Of a DNA stretch of 50,210 nt, positions 1 to 7,594 are shown piece by piece. The notes beneath the pieces were generated by a model. The model did no database searches and was not told the DNA's origin. It worked only from the letters and a program-made list of their open reading frames with translations. Numbering within the stretch: the stretch's first letter is position 1; each line of letters begins with the position of its first letter. The stretch is from positions 1 through 50,210 of the forward strand of contig JASMHZ010000006.1 in assembly GCA_030750465.1 (NCBI GenBank), given 5' to 3'. A program made the position numbers and the translations under genes. This DNA comes from Candidatus Peribacteraceae bacterium (GTDB lineage: Bacteria > Patescibacteriota > Gracilibacteria > Peribacterales > Peribacteraceae).

Positions 1-537
1 GCGAGAGTAATCCCTAACGTATTGATCAGCGGATCCCTTACTGCATCCGTAAGGAGAGTGAAAGTCGAGCAGTTGCGCTTCGGAGACTCCTGTCATGTCA
101 CCTGCGAACTTGTATCGGATGTCTCCTTCTTCAACTTCAACATTTTCGAGTCCTCCATATACTTTGTTTGTCGAAGCATAGATAATCGCGGGTTTCTTTG
201 AGCTTTGCCTGACGGCTTCAAGTACATTGAAAGTTCCAAGTGCGTTAATCTCGAAGTCTTCACGCGGATCAACTACTGATGTTGTAACCGCAACTTGAGC
301 CGCCAAGTGCAAAACTATGTCGCACTCTTCGCAGAGCTGATTTAACTTCTCCTGATCAGTTCGAATATCGCCAACAACAATCGTAAGTCCACTCTGGAAG
401 TTTTCTTCCAGAAACTTGCGGTTAATATCCGTTCCCTTGCGTGAAAAGTTGTCGAAGATTACAACCTCCCATCCATTATTCAAAAAATGCTTAGCGGAAT
501 TTACTCCTATGAAGCCTGCTCCGCCTGTAATCAACAT
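1..537 (-). CDS. NAD-dependent nucleotide-sugar epimerase/dehydratase, partial (C-terminus outside window)
   Basis: The minus-strand frame is open from the ATG at 537 to the window edge (179 codons), so only the N-terminal half is visible. It begins MLITGGAGFIG, the GxxGxxG Rossmann loop of extended SDRs, followed by an acidic beta-2 end (DNFSR), a GDIRTD segment, HLAAQVAV and the Ser of IYASTNKVYGG. The YxxxK catalytic pair lies in SPYGCSKGSADQYVRDYSR. That context (HSPYGCSKG, DQYV) resembles CDP-paratose/tyvelose 2-epimerases more than UDP-glucose 4-epimerases, so it probably interconverts an NDP-hexose for a surface glycan. It lies downstream of the GT4 gene on the same strand. A GTG at 552 is an alternative start but would add non-family residues. 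Confidence 0.85.
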   Translation of the reverse strand, partial: MLITGGAGFIGVNSAKHFLNNGWEVVIFDNFSRKGTDINRKFLEENFQSGLTIVVGDIRTDQEKLNQLCEECDIVLHLAAQVAVTTSVVDPREDFEINALGTFNVLEAVRQSSKKPAIIYASTNKVYGGLENVEVEEGDIRYKFAGDMTGVSEAQLLDFHSPYGCSKGSADQYVRDYSR

Positions 538-585
538 TTTTTTTGATGACACAATAGTAAATTGGAATATCACATGCCTCTCCTG

Positions 586-619
586 CCCTGAGCGAGGAGC
601 GGAGCGACGAGTCGAAGGG
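586..619. repeat. GC-rich short repeat between two minus-strand genes
   Basis: The only DNA between the epimerase start and the GT4 stop carries a GC-rich stretch with CCCT at one end, AGGG at the other, and repeated GAGCG/GAGTCG units. It resembles the GC-rich palindromes at 8459, 29193, 39028 and 42665 and is probably a member of a dispersed family. There is no T-run, so a terminator role is not supported. Confidence 0.4.
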
Positions 620-630
620 TTATTAAGATC

Positions 631-1773
631 TTAGACATTGACCGAACGATATAGACTCTCGAACTTTTCGGCAATAGAAGACCAGCTGTTTTTCTCTGCA
701 TACTCTCTACCGGCAAGGCCCAACTTTCTGCGCAAATCTTCATCTTCACAAAGCCTGAGTATCCTGTCCGCAACGCCGTCTATATCGCCATCATCGGCAA
801 TTAAGCCTGTTTGAGAATCTATGACTGCATCTTTGATTCCTCCCGCATCCGTCGCAACAATCGGCTTTCCGCATGCGCTCGCCTCCAAATAAACAATCCC
901 GAATCCTTCGAATTTCAGGTCAACGATCTTCGGTGTATGAACATAAATATCGCACGCTTGGTAGTAGCTGACTAAGTCATCTGCCATTTGCCGCCCCGCA
1001 AACTCAACATGATCCTGCAAACCAAGCTGATCAGTTAATTTCTCAAGCTGACCGCGCCCATTTCCTTCCCCCACCATTACATAATGCACATCCTTTCTCT
1101 TTTGAATGACCTTGCTCAAAGCTTTTAGAACTATGTCATGTCCCTTGCGACCCCATAATCCTCCAACTGTGAGTAATACAATCTTTCCCCTATATTTATC
1201 TAATTTAACTTGGGGTTTTTGAAAGCGTTCGAAATTCACTCCATTATGAATAACTTCAATCGGATAAGTTTTGCCGGCCACGGCACTGCGCGAGTGGCCG
1301 TGGCCGGAATGTTTCTCGATCATTTGCTTGGTGAACAAACTTGGCACCGTAATCTTCTTTGCCTGGCTGTAACACTTCTTTAAAACCAACTTTTCCGGAA
1401 AGTAAGTGAGAGGACGAACTCCATGCGTTCCCTGCGCGCCCATAATGAAAGGCTTCTTGTATTTTTTGGCTGACCGCATTGCGATCATGCAATAAGGAAA
1501 TGCAAACAAGCTATGAACCAGATCAAATTCCGACACATTGATTCTTTTCCAAAACTTTAGCGCCTTTGGCTGATAAAGCCTGAAAATATACTCAGGCAAC
1601 TCATATCTAACTTCGAAAGGCAGACTAAGCTCATTTGCTGATTCTTTTTGTGATTCGGGCAGAAAGAGTGTTATATCAACACCCTTCTCGCTCAGGAATC
1701 TTGTAAGTTCATACGTTATATTCCCGTAACCGTCTTTTGGACTAACTGTGGAGGAGAAAATAGCAGATTTCAT
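631..1773 (-). CDS. GT4-family glycosyltransferase
   Basis: About 380 residues with the GT-B layout of family GT4 (glycosyl transferases group 1). The N-terminal domain has SPKDGYGNITYELTRFL, the usual GG/G-containing acceptor-side opening. The C-terminal donor domain carries VIHNGVNFERF, LLTVGGLWGRKGHD, a VGEG strand, and the EX7E-type region FEGFGIVYLEASACGKPIV with both glutamates. It should transfer a sugar from an NDP donor to a lipid-linked or surface glycan on the cytoplasmic face. ATG 1773 (MKSAIFSS) is chosen; the frame is open to a TTG at 1782. A GC-rich palindrome at 1274-1307 is translated in frame just before the VIHNGV strand, an unusual insertion. Confidence 0.9.
   Translation of the reverse strand: MKSAIFSSTVSPKDGYGNITYELTRFLSEKGVDITLFLPESQKESANELSLPFEVRYELPEYIFRLYQPKALKFWKRINVSEFDLVHSLFAFPYCMIAMRSAKKYKKPFIMGAQGTHGVRPLTYFPEKLVLKKCYSQAKKITVPSLFTKQMIEKHSGHGHSRSAVAGKTYPIEVIHNGVNFERFQKPQVKLDKYRGKIVLLTVGGLWGRKGHDIVLKALSKVIQKRKDVHYVMVGEGNGRGQLEKLTDQLGLQDHVEFAGRQMADDLVSYYQACDIYVHTPKIVDLKFEGFGIVYLEASACGKPIVATDAGGIKDAVIDSQTGLIADDGDIDGVADRILRLCEDEDLRRKLGLAGREYAEKNSWSSIAEKFESLYRSVNV
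1274..1307. repeat. GC-rich palindrome inserted in frame in the GT4 gene
   Basis: A 14-bp near-perfect inverted repeat (CCGGCCACGGCACT and its complement with one extra G) surrounds a 5-nt centre. It is read in frame as SGHGHSRSAVAGK-like sequence between the MIEK helix and the PIEVIHNGV strand. The surrounding gene is AT-richer. The addition keeps the reading frame, as Rickettsia palindromic elements do. Confidence 0.7.
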
Positions 1774-1800
1774 GTAATTCAAGTGCTGTATTAAAGATTT

Positions 1801-1897
1801 AGGCAGGGTAAGTCAGATACGTATTGTAGGTCAGGTAGGTGTTTTATTCGAAAAAACCTACCTTACTTACCGGACCTACCATACCTACCTTACCTAA
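1801..1897. repeat. Inverted short-tandem-repeat element in a divergent spacer
   Basis: The spacer between the GT4 gene (minus) and the nucleotidyltransferase gene (plus) consists mostly of degenerate GTAGGTA/TACCTAC units. The left arm (GTAGGTCAGGTAGGT around 1826-1840) can pair with the CCTACC-rich right arm (1857-1897) across an AT-rich loop. It sits between divergent genes, so it is not a terminator. It matches the arrangement of the repeats at 7016, 9101, 10186, 26119, 31041, 41296 and 44629. Confidence 0.7.
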
Positions 1898-1926
1898 TTA
1901 TCAATTATTTGATAGACTCGCCACCC

Positions 1927-2304
1927 ATGAAAACCGCAGTATTTGTAGGCCGTTTCCAGCCCTTCCACGACGGACATAAAAAGTGCATAGAAAAAATACT
2001 GGAAGATTGCGATCGATGCGTTGTCCTTTCTCGTGACACCAAACAATCTGAAAAAAACCCTTTCGACTTCGAGAAGTGCAAAGCTCTTATCAGAGCCCAG
2101 TTCCCGGATGAAGATAAAGTTATCATTCAAAGACTTGATGATCCCGATTGCGAACTTTCCGTATATATTGGAAGGGACGTTGGTTATGAACTCATACAAC
2201 TGGATGAAAATACCGAATCAATATCGGCAACTGACATTAGAAAAAAACTTTATGCTGATGCGAATAAAGAATTTAAAGAAAATCCTCATCCGATGAAACA
2301 ATGA
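1927..2304 (+). CDS. Small HxGH-motif nucleotidyltransferase (NMNAT/cytidylyltransferase-like)
   Basis: A 125-residue member of the nucleotidylyltransferase superfamily. GRFQPFHDGH (residues 8-17) is the NTP-binding HxGH loop and ISATDIRKKL near the C-terminus is the second, ISxTxxR, motif. NadM-like enzymes of about 170 residues have both, so this is a short version. ATG 1927 puts the first beta strand (KTAVFVGR) at the N-terminus; the frame is open to a TTG at 1909. The stop overlaps the next gene's ATG as ATGA, so translation is coupled to an APS-kinase-like protein. Within a glycan locus a cytidylyl or adenylyl transfer to a small phosphorylated substituent is more likely than NAD synthesis, but the substrate cannot be read from sequence. 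Confidence 0.75.
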   Translation: MKTAVFVGRFQPFHDGHKKCIEKILEDCDRCVVLSRDTKQSEKNPFDFEKCKALIRAQFPDEDKVIIQRLDDPDCELSVYIGRDVGYELIQLDENTESISATDIRKKLYADANKEFKENPHPMKQ

Positions 2305-2831
2305 ATTCAAATCCTCCAATAATTTGGCTAACGGGAAATTCTGGTTCTGGCAAAACTACTCTCGCCTATGGTATCCGCGATTATTTTAACGAATCTGATT
2401 TGGACTCAAACTTTGCAAGAAGAGTAATAGTTCTGGATGGAGACGAAATGCGTTCAACCATCTCGATTGATGAAGGCTTTTCTCCGGAAGACCGCAAAAG
2501 GCATAATCTGAGAGTAGCAAGATTGGCTAAGCTAATGACTGAACATGGTTTCCTTGTGATAGTTGCCGTGATCGCACCATTTAATAAAGCACGCGAAGAA
2601 GTAAGCGTAATTTGCAATCCAAAATGGGTATACCTGAAGCGCTCCGGACTGGAATCCGAGGATAGACCATATGAATCGCCAATTAATCCCGATCTGACTG
2701 TGGATAATGATGAGCTCTCTGTTGATGAGGCCAGAAACACCTTAATTTCTTATCTAAGAGGCCTGGAAATTGGCATACGTAAGCCAAAATCGATGCCCAT
2801 AAAGCACAAAGATAGTGTAATAAAGAGATAG
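2301..2831 (+). CDS. Adenylylsulfate-kinase-like small-molecule kinase
   Basis: 176 residues matching the CysC fold. It has a Walker A loop GNSGSGKTT (12-20), VLDGDEMR (CysC has LDGDNVR), GFSPEDRKRHNLRV (the APS-binding GFSxxDR region), a VIAPFNKAREE strand and the late YESPINPDL motif. CysC enzymes phosphorylate adenylyl sulfate at the 3'-OH. No other sulfate-assimilation gene is present here, and CysC homologues in capsule loci can be repurposed: Campylobacter Cj1415 phosphorylates cytidine diphosphoramidate. I infer a role with the coupled upstream nucleotidyltransferase in activating a non-sugar glycan substituent. The C-terminal 20 residues are basic. Confidence 0.8.
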   Translation: MNSNPPIIWLTGNSGSGKTTLAYGIRDYFNESDLDSNFARRVIVLDGDEMRSTISIDEGFSPEDRKRHNLRVARLAKLMTEHGFLVIVAVIAPFNKAREEVSVICNPKWVYLKRSGLESEDRPYESPINPDLTVDNDELSVDEARNTLISYLRGLEIGIRKPKSMPIKHKDSVIKR

Positions 2832-2850
2832 AATAAAGACTGCAAAGGAT

Positions 2851-2878
2851 TTGACGATATACCCCTTTTTGTTGTAAA
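2851..2878 (+). promoter_or_regulatory. Possible sigma70-type promoter for the 370-residue gene
   Basis: TTGACG (2851-2856) and TGTAAA (2873-2878) are 16 nt apart and end 11 nt before the ATG at 2890. If used, the transcript would be almost leaderless. The -10 match is weak. Confidence 0.3.
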
Positions 2879-2889
2879 AACTACTTATT

Positions 2890-4002
2890 ATGCCTGATCC
2901 AAAAAGACCAGCGGCTTCTGCTGAAGCAACTCCAGGCACTCCCCCATCTCCCGAGACATCGGAGGTCGTTGTTAGATTAGAAGCAATTGTCCAACAAATT
3001 AGAGGACTTGTTGCATGTACAACCGATAAACCAGATGTTGCCGAACCTGATGCAGCAGAGAAAACAATAAACCAAATCGCACGTGCTAAATTCACAGAAT
3101 TCAGAGATCAATGGACTGCTCTTGCAGATGCAGGTCGAATGCAAGAGGCTGGCGATTTATTGGATCAATTATTCGAATATTTCCGCGAGCGCGAACTTCA
3201 TGAAGATAATGATAATAACTTCCTGCTTAAACATGCATTTAATATGTTCATAAGAAATGAGGATATTCGTTTCCTGCAGACCATTGCAGCACGTTTTACA
3301 GAACACGGTGATGCGGATCTACCTGAAAACAAGGACTTGGTAAGCAAAGCACATGAGTTTGGCGCAAGGCACTTAAGAATTCGCGGTTCAGAAATGCTGA
3401 AAGGAGGAGGAGCGGATGCTGATGCGGGGAAACTCTTGATTGAGACTGCTCGTGAAACGCTTAGTCCACTAGTACTCCAATACGAAGAACGCGAAGAATT
3501 TGGTTCAGCGTGCCGTGCAGCATACGAGACGGCCTACACATTTGTACCACTTGAACGTTGGGGAGAAGCAGCTCTCTGCTTCCGAATATCCGCAAGAATG
3601 GCAAGGCAAGATCCACAAGAGACCCTTGGACTATTAATTGCAAACAACGAACATAACTGGGCATTAAAAATGGGAGGAACTCAACCAGTTCCAGAACTTA
3701 TGGATGAATATCGAGAATTCACAAGAGAGGTGAGGAGGATTGCGGCAGAAGGAAACCCGACTGCAAAGAGATGGGTAAGTAATGCGCTTCATGAACAAGG
3801 TGCTACAGCGCTAGAGATTGCACAGGAAACGCGCAGTGCAAATGCAGATGCAAATGTTGATGACTGGATAGCAGAAGTAATTGAATGCTGTGACGCAGTA
3901 ATAAATGATGAGGATGGATATCTTGCAGAACTTGACGAACAAAGAATAATTATAGACAAAGCAACAGCACTCAGGAGAAAAGCAGAATCATTTAAAGATT
4001 AA
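2890..4002 (+). CDS. Unknown acidic, alpha-helical protein
   Basis: 370 residues that I do not recognise. The first 25 are low in complexity and rich in Pro, Ala and Ser (probably disordered). The rest is predicted helical, acidic and without Cys-rich or catalytic signatures. It has TPR/HEAT-like helix spacing in places (for example GRMQEAGDLLDQLFEYF and FVPLERWGEAALCFRISARM). No signal peptide or membrane segment is seen, so it is probably cytoplasmic. It lies alone between the kinase pair and the SpsF-like gene, with 58 and 41 nt spacers, and may be a scaffold or regulator of the glycan locus or an unrelated insertion. There is no frame damage. Confidence 0.75.
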   Translation: MPDPKRPAASAEATPGTPPSPETSEVVVRLEAIVQQIRGLVACTTDKPDVAEPDAAEKTINQIARAKFTEFRDQWTALADAGRMQEAGDLLDQLFEYFRERELHEDNDNNFLLKHAFNMFIRNEDIRFLQTIAARFTEHGDADLPENKDLVSKAHEFGARHLRIRGSEMLKGGGADADAGKLLIETARETLSPLVLQYEEREEFGSACRAAYETAYTFVPLERWGEAALCFRISARMARQDPQETLGLLIANNEHNWALKMGGTQPVPELMDEYREFTREVRRIAAEGNPTAKRWVSNALHEQGATALEIAQETRSANADANVDDWIAEVIECCDAVINDEDGYLAELDEQRIIIDKATALRRKAESFKD

Positions 4003-4043
4003 TATCCTTGGCGCTTTATTAATTCCCAACTAAGATTATCTCC

Positions 4044-4793
4044 ATGCCGCACATTACAGCAATCATCTGTGTACGCATGGGATCCGAAAGGTTTCCGGGC
4101 AAGACTATGAAGCCAATTAACGGCAGGCCTCTTCTTGGAATACTTATAAACCGCGTTAAGCAGTCTAAGCACATAAATAGCATCGTGGTGGCTACTTCGA
4201 TTAATGATGAGAATGACATTATCGAGACTTTTTGTGCAAACGAAGGAGTCCATTGCTTCCGCGGATCGGAAGATGATGTTGCCGGACGGATGCTTGGAGC
4301 TCTGGAAAGTGAAGGAGCTGATATTGGAGTTGAGATTTACGGTGACGGTCCTTTGAATGATCCAAAAATAATTGATAGATGCATTGAGTTTTATCTTGAG
4401 GATGGAACTTGTGATCTTGTGGGGAATGATATGAAAGCAGGCTACCCATCAGGAATGTACAGCGAGACTTTTTCTGTGAAAGCATTCAAAGACTCAACAG
4501 AACGAACTTCGGACCCTGCTATTCGGGAACATGGAACATTGTATTTAAGACAACATCCGGATCTTTATAAAACGATTAATCTTGAACCTCCCGAAGAACT
4601 TAATCGTCCCGATATTCATCTGGATGTGGATACGGAGCACGACTTTTATATAATCGAATCGATTGTAAAAAACCTTGCTCCCAGAAATGACTTCTCGCTA
4701 GAAGAAATACTAGACTATCTGGATGCAAATCCTCTTCTTGCCAAAAGCAACCTGCATGTTGAAAGGAGATGGAAACAATACCAACGCACATAA
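4044..4793 (+). CDS. SpsF-like cytidylyltransferase (acylneuraminate/KDO CTP-transferase family)
   Basis: 249 residues opening with AIICVRMGSERFPGKTMKPI, the CTP-binding R-x-GS-R-x-P-K loop of the NeuA/KdsB/SpsF superfamily. RPLLGILINRV, VVATSINDENDII and the metal-site-like VEIYGDGPLNDP (the usual D-x-P with a PLxDP motif) follow. LDVDTEHDFYIIESI is the late D-x-D metal motif. It most resembles the SpsF/COG1861 branch. It should make a CMP- or CDP-activated sugar; it could be the missing activating enzyme for one of the two nonulosonate pathways here, or belong with the oxidoreductase and aminotransferase that follow with 1-nt overlaps. Confidence 0.8.
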   Translation: MPHITAIICVRMGSERFPGKTMKPINGRPLLGILINRVKQSKHINSIVVATSINDENDIIETFCANEGVHCFRGSEDDVAGRMLGALESEGADIGVEIYGDGPLNDPKIIDRCIEFYLEDGTCDLVGNDMKAGYPSGMYSETFSVKAFKDSTERTSDPAIREHGTLYLRQHPDLYKTINLEPPEELNRPDIHLDVDTEHDFYIIESIVKNLAPRNDFSLEEILDYLDANPLLAKSNLHVERRWKQYQRT

Positions 4794-5734
4794 TGAATGA
4801 TTCTAAGTTCAAATGCGGCATTATTGGAACCGGTTCGTTTGCAGAAGTGCATTCACAAGCGACTACCGAGAATTCTGTAACTACTCTTTCGGGTGTATGT
4901 GATATTGATCCAAGCCGAGGAGAAGAGTTTGCAAATATGTGGAATACAAAAGCTTTTGGAAGTGTAAATGAACTGCTGACTGAAGTTGCTCCTGACATTG
5001 TCGCAATCTGTTCGCCGGATGAAACACATGCAGGCATTGCAAAAGAAGTAATTGAACACGCAAACGCTCCGCGAGTGCTGGTGATCGAAAAACCTCTTTG
5101 CACTTCGACTGAACAATTGGAGATGCTAAGTCAATTACCACAAGATCGAACCAGAATTATTGTTGATCACAGCAGAAGATTTAATTCAGCTCATCAGAGA
5201 TTAAAACAAATGATTGAAGCAGGTGAACTGGGAAATGAATTGATCTCTGTTAACTGGCAATACTACGCAGGCTGGTTCCACACGGGCATTCATGCGATTG
5301 ATACGTTAAGGATGCTTCTAGGCGACCTCTCATTTGTGTATTCCAAAAAAACTCAGGTTGATAGATTCCCGGAAGATCCGCTTTTTGACGTTGAGCTCCA
5401 ATCAGAGAAGTTCCCCGGAGTGCGCATCAATCTGGAAGGAGTTCCCGAAAAGCCATATATGATCTTTGAGTGCGTTTTGCTCTTTAATAAGGGCAGAATC
5501 CGCATTCATTGGGACGATATATTTATCGATCGAGAGAGGCTCGATCGCGCAAAAAGGCCGGCTCTTTGGTTTGAAGAACACTTCAAAGCAGATAGCATAC
5601 ACAAGGCGCTTGATACTATGTACAGCGCATGTGCTGAGTACTTAAGCGGAGGAGATCCTGAGCTCTTGAATCAAGTAAATTTTGAAGAAGCACGCAAGAC
5701 TACCGAAATTCTGCTCGCTGCAATTGAAAACTAA
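4793..5734 (+). CDS. Gfo/Idh/MocA-family sugar oxidoreductase
   Basis: About 313 residues. The Rossmann motif GIIGTGSFAEVH lies at the N-terminus, followed by VCDIDPSRG, AICSPDETHA, the conserved VIEKPLCTS (Gfo/Idh EKP motif) and, in the C-terminal domain, HTGIHAIDTLRMLLGD with the catalytic-type His. It probably oxidises or reduces a sugar or sugar nucleotide hydroxyl with NAD(P). Start: the ATG at 4793 overlaps the previous stop as TAATG and is preferred; an in-frame ATG at 4769 lies directly on a purine-rich AAGGAG and would overlap the upstream gene by 25 nt. The next gene again overlaps by one base, so SpsF-like, oxidoreductase and aminotransferase form a tight unit. Confidence 0.85.
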   Translation: MNDSKFKCGIIGTGSFAEVHSQATTENSVTTLSGVCDIDPSRGEEFANMWNTKAFGSVNELLTEVAPDIVAICSPDETHAGIAKEVIEHANAPRVLVIEKPLCTSTEQLEMLSQLPQDRTRIIVDHSRRFNSAHQRLKQMIEAGELGNELISVNWQYYAGWFHTGIHAIDTLRMLLGDLSFVYSKKTQVDRFPEDPLFDVELQSEKFPGVRINLEGVPEKPYMIFECVLLFNKGRIRIHWDDIFIDRERLDRAKRPALWFEEHFKADSIHKALDTMYSACAEYLSGGDPELLNQVNFEEARKTTEILLAAIEN

Positions 5735-7011
5735 TGAATGACCCATCAACTTCCATTGGCACTGACCAACCCGTGCGCACAAAGCCTTGGAAAGAAAGTA
5801 ATGCCATAGGCGAAGAAGAAAGACTTGCGGTTGAGCGAGTCATGCAGAGTAAAAATCTTTCCATGTTCCAAGGATCTTTTAAACCTAATCCACCTCTGAG
5901 TTTTTTGGGAGGACCGGAAGTGCAAACACTCGAAGCTCTTGCCAAAGATTACATCGGATCGTCTCATGCAATTTCGGTTAACAGCGCAACTTCCGGACTT
6001 TACGCGGCAGTTGGAGCACTTGGCCTTGGATTTGGTGATGAGATGATTGTTTCTCCTTATACAATGAGTGCTTGTGCAACTGCACCGCTCGTTTACGGTG
6101 CAATTCCTGTGTTTGCAGATGTGGAACGGGAGACCGGCTGCTTGGATCCCGATTCAATTAGAGCAAATCTAACACCAAGGACAAAAGCAATACTTGTAGT
6201 TCATCAATTTGGAATTCCCGCGGATATGGATGCGATAATGAGTATTGCCGACGAGCATGATCTGAAAGTTATTGAAGATTGCGCTCAGGCATGGGGAGCG
6301 AGTTTCAAGAATAAGCATGTTGGAACATTCGGCGACATTGGAGTATTTAGCTTCAACGTGCATAAGACCATCCAATGCGGAGAAGGAGGACTTTGTGTCA
6401 CTAATGATTCAGAGATTGCTCTTAGATTACAAATGATCCGCAATCACGGCGAAGCAATTGTTGGCGATACCCAGCACCATGATCTAACTAATATTATTGG
6501 ATTTAATTACAGAATGACTGAAATCAATGCTGCTATTGCGTCAGAACAACTAAAGAAGCTTGACGGCTTAAATGCAATCAGACTGGAACTTGTAAAAACC
6601 GTTTCCGAAGGTATTACTCACCACGAATGCCTAAGTGTTCCAAACCCGGAAGCTGACCGAAGTGCAACTTATTACGTTTATCCACTTCGATATCATGCAG
6701 AAAAATTCAATAACATGCCAAGAGCTGAGTTTGTACAGAAACTTAAGGGGCAAGGAATTATTTTCTACGAAGGATACATGAAACCGCTATACCTGCTTCC
6801 GATTTTCCAAAGCAGAACTGCTTACAAGAACGGCTATCCATGGACCGCGCCGGAAAACAGCGAGTCTGACCCGAACTATGCAAAAGGCGCTTGCCCTGTT
6901 TGTGAAGATTTGTTTGAAAACGAGTTTTTGATGAACTTACATTTGTGTCCACCTCAGACAATTGAAGATGCGATGGATGTGGTGAAGGCAGTTGATGTGG
7001 TGTGTGGTTAA
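5734..7011 (+). CDS. DegT/DnrJ/EryC1-family PLP sugar aminotransferase
   Basis: 425 residues of the sugar aminotransferase family. SVNSATSGLYAAVGALG is the PLP phosphate-binding region, VIEDCAQAWGAS carries the conserved Asp, and FSFNVHKTIQCGEGG carries the Schiff-base Lys at about residue 211. FNYRMTEINAAIASEQL is also typical. The C-terminal part has an unusual Cys-containing insertion (KGACPVCEDLF) near residues 384-395. It should convert a keto-sugar nucleotide to an amino sugar, presumably using the ketone made by the adjacent Gfo/Idh enzyme. Start ATG overlaps the preceding TAA. It is the last gene of its run; a repeat begins 4 nt after its stop. Confidence 0.9.
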   Translation: MNDPSTSIGTDQPVRTKPWKESNAIGEEERLAVERVMQSKNLSMFQGSFKPNPPLSFLGGPEVQTLEALAKDYIGSSHAISVNSATSGLYAAVGALGLGFGDEMIVSPYTMSACATAPLVYGAIPVFADVERETGCLDPDSIRANLTPRTKAILVVHQFGIPADMDAIMSIADEHDLKVIEDCAQAWGASFKNKHVGTFGDIGVFSFNVHKTIQCGEGGLCVTNDSEIALRLQMIRNHGEAIVGDTQHHDLTNIIGFNYRMTEINAAIASEQLKKLDGLNAIRLELVKTVSEGITHHECLSVPNPEADRSATYYVYPLRYHAEKFNNMPRAEFVQKLKGQGIIFYEGYMKPLYLLPIFQSRTAYKNGYPWTAPENSESDPNYAKGACPVCEDLFENEFLMNLHLCPPQTIEDAMDVVKAVDVVCG

Positions 7012-7015
7012 TATC

Positions 7016-7066
7016 GGTCACAAGTCACAAGTCGCAAGTTTTGTCGCAAGTCACAGGTCGCAAGTC
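7016..7066. repeat. Heptamer tandem repeat, left arm flanking the four-helix-bundle gene
   Basis: Imperfect tandem copies of the 7-mer GTCACAA/GTCGCAA. The same unit appears inverted at 7524-7577, so the two blocks form long inverted repeats around the minus-strand four-helix-bundle gene at 7073-7465. Confidence 0.8.
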
Positions 7067-7072
7067 TGATTC

Positions 7073-7465
7073 TTATTTAATAGTAATTGAACGCTTTTTT
7101 CGTTTAGTTGAATTCAAATAATTTATTAGATTTGCTAGTTGTCTTGCAATCTTTACAGCTCTAGCTCTTAAGTCATTAAATTCTTCTTCATTTATGTACT
7201 TTCTATCAAACGCATAATAAATTTGAGATCTTACTTCCGAAGCCGATCGCTTTGCGTAACCTAGAAACTTAGCAAACTCTATATCAGATTGTGAATCATT
7301 GCCCTCAGCAATATTGGACATTATTGAAAGTACAGCTCTAGATATTTGATCCTTCCAATCCAAATCTTGCATTACTGCAGGACGATTATAAAAATCCTGC
7401 AATTTAATATTTAGCTCACGAGCTGCTTGCCATGCATTAATATCTTCAAATGATGCAAATGCCAT
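7073..7465 (-). CDS. Four-helix-bundle protein (S23/TIGR02436-type)
   Basis: 130 residues matching the stand-alone four-helix-bundle family first seen in 23S rRNA intervening sequences. It opens FEDINAWQAARELN, then has KDQISRAVLSIMSNIAEG (the hallmark Q-x-R-A-x-x-S-x-x-x-N-I-A-E-G), FAKFLGYAKRSASEVRSQI and a basic tail. The family is structurally related to Avd of diversity-generating retroelements, but no reverse transcriptase or template repeat is here. Function is unknown. The gene is an isolated minus-strand unit between plus- and minus-strand glycan genes, and inverted arrays of the same heptamer flank both sides, which suggests that gene and repeats moved together. Confidence 0.85.
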   Translation of the reverse strand: MAFASFEDINAWQAARELNIKLQDFYNRPAVMQDLDWKDQISRAVLSIMSNIAEGNDSQSDIEFAKFLGYAKRSASEVRSQIYYAFDRKYINEEEFNDLRARAVKIARQLANLINYLNSTKRKKRSITIK

Positions 7466-7523
7466 AAGCCATGAAATCTAAACCTATTGATAGTATTCTG
7501 CAACAAAATTTGCACTTTTATCC

Positions 7524-7577
7524 TGCGACTTGTGACCTGTGACCTATCCTGTGACTTGCGACTTGTGACCTGTGACC
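7524..7577. repeat. Heptamer tandem repeat, right arm flanking the four-helix-bundle gene
   Basis: Tandem TTGTGAC/CTGTGAC/TTGCGAC units, the reverse complement of the 7016-7066 array. It ends about 17 nt from the stop of the neighbouring capsule-like gene and upstream of the four-helix-bundle start. Confidence 0.8.
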
Positions 7578-7594
7578 CCAAACACATCAACTGC

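Noticed and set aside
416-634. Plus-strand 72-residue ORF over the epimerase start
   Set aside because: It lies opposite the conserved epimerase N-terminus (MLITGGAGFIG) on the minus strand and has no family features.
2301-2304. Alternative genetic code (TGA as Gly or Trp)
   Set aside because: TGA ends several genes at ATGA overlaps and is absent from conserved frames, so it acts as a stop.
7073-7465. Diversity-generating retroelement accessory (Avd) or 23S rRNA intervening sequence
   Set aside because: No reverse transcriptase, no TR/VR pair and no rRNA are in the window; only the four-helix-bundle fold is shared.
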